This document shows positions 59,875 to 64,000 of a DNA stretch of 64,000 bases, one piece after another (position 1 is the first letter of the stretch; each line of letters begins with the position of its first letter). A model generated the notes under the pieces. That model was not told where the DNA came from and searched no databases. It saw only the letters and a list, made by a program, of their open reading frames with translations. A program made the translations under genes and the position numbers. The stretch is from Limnohabitans_A sp048020265 (GTDB taxonomy: Bacteria > Pseudomonadota > Gammaproteobacteria > Burkholderiales > Burkholderiaceae_C): NCBI RefSeq assembly GCF_048020265.1, contig NZ_CP171843.1:2046001-2110000 (forward strand), written 5' to 3'.

Positions 59875-60423
59875 TCAATGCATCCAGCTCATCTGCAAAC
59901 CTGACAGCAGCATGCCCACCATCTGCAACAGCAGCAACAAAGCCAAAGGCGACAGGTCAATGCCACCGATCAGGGGCACCACACGCTGAAATGGGCGCAG
60001 GAAAGGGTCACACAATCGAACTGTCAAAGCGTACATCGGTGAGCCCGGGTTGACCCAGGACATGATGGCCAGGACCAGCACCAAGGCGCTGAGGGCCGAG
60101 ACCACCAACTGCGCCAAGCCCACCAGACTGACCAAGGGCAACAAGCCCAAAGACCCCTGCCCACCCGCCAGCAGCCACAGCAGCAAAAACTGCAGCAACT
60201 TGACCAACCAGGCGGCCACCCAGCTCGACAAATCCCACTGGGTCCAGGCGGGGATGACCTTGCGCAAGGGCAAAACAAGCCAATCGGTCATGGCAAACAC
60301 GAAGCGGCCCAGTGACTGGTGAAAGGAAATGCGCTGCCATTGCATCAAAAACCGCAGCAAGCATGTGCCTGCGACCAGGCCCGCCACCACGTCCAACACC
60401 ATACTGACCATTTGTAACCACAT
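59875..60423 (-). CDS. YggT family membrane protein
   Basis: The 182-residue protein contains two YggT repeats. The first is around residues 8-60 (RFLMQWQRISFHQSLGRFVFAMTDWLVLPLRKVIP) and the second around 108-170 (AIMSWVNPGSPMYALTVRLCDPFLRPFQRVVPLIGGIDLSP). Both have flanking hydrophobic helices. YggT proteins are inner-membrane, and related plastid proteins act in cytochrome assembly. The bacterial role is unclear. GGAG precedes ATG 60423. The longer frame to 61251 is not coding. It is divergent from the LON-domain gene. Confidence 0.9.
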   Translation of the reverse strand: MWLQMVSMVLDVVAGLVAGTCLLRFLMQWQRISFHQSLGRFVFAMTDWLVLPLRKVIPAWTQWDLSSWVAAWLVKLLQFLLLWLLAGGQGSLGLLPLVSLVGLAQLVVSALSALVLVLAIMSWVNPGSPMYALTVRLCDPFLRPFQRVVPLIGGIDLSPLALLLLLQMVGMLLSGLQMSWMH

Positions 60424-60456
60424 CGTTTTTTCTCCTGCACGTGCGATGATACCCAG

Positions 60457-61134
60457 ATGCCCGATCGCGACACCCCACACCCACAAGCCCTGACCGAATT
60501 GCCCCTGTTCCCGCTGGGCACGGTGCTGTTTCCAGGGGCTTTGCTGCCCCTGCAGCTGTTTGAGCTGCGCTACCTGCAGATGATTGGCGAATGCGAGCGC
60601 CAAGGCACGGGCTTTGGGGTGGTCACGCTCACCCAAGGCCGCGAAGTGCACCGACCCGGCGCAGCGGCCGAACAGTTTGAGGCCATGGGCACGCGGGTGC
60701 AGATCGAGCGCATCGAACGGCCTCAGCCCGGCCTGGTGATGGTCTGGAGCCGGGGTGTGGAGAAGTTTCGCATCGAAGCCACGCAGCAGCGCAGCGACGG
60801 CCTGTGGCTGGGTCGGGTGGAGCTGCTGCCGCCCGAGCCTGCGGTGCAGGTGCCCGAAGACCTGCAGCACCTGTCGGCGCAGATGCACAAGGCCCTGACC
60901 CAGCTGAGCGAGCAGCCCAGCGTGGTGCCGCCCTGGAACGAAGCCTGGCGGCTGCAGGACTGCAGCTGGCTGTCCAACCGCTGGGGTGAGCTGCTGCCCT
61001 TGCCCCTGCAGATGAAATACCGGCTGTTTGCCCTGCAAGAGCCCTTGATGCGGCTGGAGCTGGTGGGTGACTTGGTGGCCCCAGCCGGAGCGACGGAACA
61101 ACAACCCGTCCAGAAGCCGCCCGCAAACTCTTAA
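60457..61134 (+). CDS. LON N-terminal (substrate-binding) domain protein
   Basis: The 225-residue protein is a stand-alone LON substrate-binding domain. It has ELPLFPLGTVLFPGALLPLQLFELRY at the N-terminus and a TGFGVVTLTQG strand near residue 50. A helical C-terminal half follows. The AAA and protease domains of Lon are absent. Such proteins are common in Burkholderiales, and their role is unknown. It is divergent from yggT and lies 83 bases before lysS. Confidence 0.85.
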   Translation: MPDRDTPHPQALTELPLFPLGTVLFPGALLPLQLFELRYLQMIGECERQGTGFGVVTLTQGREVHRPGAAAEQFEAMGTRVQIERIERPQPGLVMVWSRGVEKFRIEATQQRSDGLWLGRVELLPPEPAVQVPEDLQHLSAQMHKALTQLSEQPSVVPPWNEAWRLQDCSWLSNRWGELLPLPLQMKYRLFALQEPLMRLELVGDLVAPAGATEQQPVQKPPANS

Positions 61135-61217
61135 AATAGAGGGCTTTGCGCCCTCGCGCACCCCACAACCCCGGATCGGGCGGCGTCCATGCGCCACGGT
61201 CCCCACCGCACCTTGCC

Positions 61218-62762
<1,545 letters not shown>

Positions 62763-62783
62763 GCGGCGCTTACGCTTGTAATG

Positions 62784-62813
62784 AAAATGGCCCGCTGATG
62801 CGGGCCATTTTTT
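62784..62813. terminator. Terminator between lysS and the Ig-like protein gene
   Basis: A perfect 12-bp stem (62784-62795 with 62800-62811) with a TGAT loop and a T-run serves lysS. The A-rich left arm gives T residues on the minus strand as well, 12 bases beyond the convergent gene's stop. Confidence 0.9.
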
Positions 62814-62824
62814 CATTTTTGAAC

Positions 62825-64000
62825 TCAAAGCAGGGTCGTTCTAATCCCCTGCTGAATGAACAAATCCAGACCCAAACTGGTATTGCTGTAAGTGTCGTAA
62901 CTGGAAGAATTCAGCAAAACAGGAGTGCTTGCTTTCGACCATTCGTAAGTAGAAGCGCCGACCAAGCTCACCAGAATTACCTGGTCATTTGCATCACCAT
63001 CAATGCGCATTTGCAGATGATCTTTAAATGCTTCTGTAGATAAAAAACTGTTTTTTACACCCATTGCCAGCACATCGCTGGTTGTCAATGTCAAAGTGTG
63101 CGCAACGTTGTCAACCGTGCTGGAGCCAGACAGCCCGATATGGTTGATCACCGCATGGTCTCCCACTTTGGGGCTGGTCGAATGCAGGTCCGCCAAATTG
63201 ATGCTCACTTCATTGGGGCTGAGAATATAGAGCCCGATTGAACCCGCTAACTCGCCGTTGCCGAACGTCGAGGGAAAACCAGAAGATGTCGGCTTGCTCT
63301 CTGTCACAATGACCTGAGGTTGAAATTCCCACCTGACCCCATTTGAACTTGTAGAAAAATTGCCAGCTAAATCAGTATATGCAATGGTGAACTGACCTGC
63401 ATTAAATCCAGATATTGCGTTACTTGACGGTATATCTGTATACGAAAACTTACCAGCCTCAGCAGCGGATTCAGGATTACCGGCCATCAGCTGCATAGTC
63501 GTGAATGTAACTTTCCCTTCTGTGAACACGCCGCCTCCGACAGAAAAAACAGGCGTCTTTAAATCAACGGTAAACGATTGATCCGTCGATTTCGAAATAT
63601 TGCCCGCAAAATCAACGATCGAGGCTTTCAGAAGATACTGGGTGTTGGCACCTTCAACGCCCAAATTTTGACTCGTGTTGTCATAAGACCAGCTGCCACC
63701 GATCGGGGTTACATACGACTGAGATTTGACCACGCCATCGGTGTCAAAAACTTGCACCAATACTTTGCCTGTGAAAACAGCACCGCTGATGCTGCTGCCG
63801 ATACTGCCTTTAAATGAAAGCTTCTCTTGATTGGTTAAAAAATCCAAGGCCGAGGTACCTGAATCTTGATCAAGGGTCGTCACTGCAATCGAAAATTGTG
63901 CATTGGCATCCGGATTCGCATTGGTATCAATCACGATGGCTTGCTCTGCGGGTCCAGCGCCCACCAAGTTGCCCGCCTTGTCCACCACTTGCGCCGTCAG
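62825..64000 (-). CDS. Large Ig-like repeat surface protein, C-terminal end
   Basis: The visible 391 codons are the C-terminus of a longer protein whose frame is open at the right edge. Two bacterial Ig-like (beta-sandwich) repeats are suggested by DKAGNLVGAGPAEQAIVIDT, with YLLKASIVDFAGNISKSTDQSFTVD and FTIAYTDLAGNFSTSS as repeat ends. The final 110 residues contain MRIDGDANDQVILV, a possible calcium-binding Asp-rich segment. The composition (Ser, Thr, Asn, few charged residues) and the lower GC differ from its neighbours. Such proteins are often large secreted adhesins. The secretion route cannot be seen here. The GTG at 63988 is probably internal. Confidence 0.75.
   Translation of the reverse strand: MTAQVVDKAGNLVGAGPAEQAIVIDTNANPDANAQFSIAVTTLDQDSGTSALDFLTNQEKLSFKGSIGSSISGAVFTGKVLVQVFDTDGVVKSQSYVTPIGGSWSYDNTSQNLGVEGANTQYLLKASIVDFAGNISKSTDQSFTVDLKTPVFSVGGGVFTEGKVTFTTMQLMAGNPESAAEAGKFSYTDIPSSNAISGFNAGQFTIAYTDLAGNFSTSSNGVRWEFQPQVIVTESKPTSSGFPSTFGNGELAGSIGLYILSPNEVSINLADLHSTSPKVGDHAVINHIGLSGSSTVDNVAHTLTLTTSDVLAMGVKNSFLSTEAFKDHLQMRIDGDANDQVILVSLVGASTYEWSKASTPVLLNSSSYDTYSNTSLGLDLFIQQGIRTTLL

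Overview
The window is high-GC, densely packed core chromosome of a betaproteobacterium. Protein families and gene order (rpsP-rimM-trmD-rplS, fimV-truA-trpF-trpB-trpA-accD, sdhCDABE-gltA next to mdh and a GntR regulator, DUF3579, DUF47-pit) point to Burkholderiales, most probably Comamonadaceae and perhaps a Limnohabitans- or Rhodoferax-like freshwater genus. The placement is inferred from protein sequence, not from rRNA. I see no tRNA, rRNA, CRISPR array, prophage or intact insertion sequence. Nearly all the DNA is coding.

Layout. 0-6.6 kb: the 3' end of fructose-1,6-bisphosphatase, a NYN-domain protein divergent from a Nudix CoA pyrophosphatase and a CobD/CbiB-like membrane protein, then a minus-strand operon (M48 protease, pterin carbinolamine dehydratase, RsgA) and oligoribonuclease. 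6.6-12.4 kb: a DEAD-box RNA helicase with a structured leader, the rpsP-rimM-trmD-rplS operon, a GNAT acetyltransferase and a TM2-type membrane protein. 12.4-19.2 kb: a PiT/DUF47 phosphate pair behind a PHO box, then a six-gene minus-strand unit (perM-like, hda, HAD phosphatase, pcnB, folK, DUF486), mostly joined by 4-base overlaps. 19.3-23.9 kb: purM, a SirB1-like protein, murJ, rpsT, a large inverted repeat and a DUF3579 gene.

24-34.9 kb: argD-argF, a YkgJ-type cysteine-cluster protein, the tryptophan-to-anthranilate genes kynB-kynU-kynA, a two-subunit molybdenum hydroxylase, a FAD monooxygenase and the tRNA hydroxylation protein TrhP. 34.9-48.7 kb: an aldo/keto reductase, a Tat-exported metallo-beta-lactamase-fold protein and a TCA block. 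The block is mdh, a CitE-like lyase, a small exported protein and acnB on the minus strand, divergent from a GntR/UTRA regulator and sdhCDABE-gltA. 49-62.8 kb: leuC, an entericidin-like lipoprotein, leuD, leuB, asd, a short FimV-like protein, truA, trpF, trpB, trpA, accD, yggT, a LON-domain protein and lysS. The right edge enters a lower-GC Ig-like repeat protein that continues outside the window.

No wholly new multi-gene system is evident. The most interesting signals are regulatory. asd is preceded by a 33-codon ORF ending in Thr/Lys/Ile codons and by mutually exclusive hairpins, which looks like an undescribed attenuator. A perfect 12-bp palindrome occurs both in the mdh/GntR divergent region and in the DUF3579/argD divergent region. 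The helicase leader can fold in two ways, and several genes have a -10-like box only 6-8 bases before the start codon, as in leaderless transcripts.
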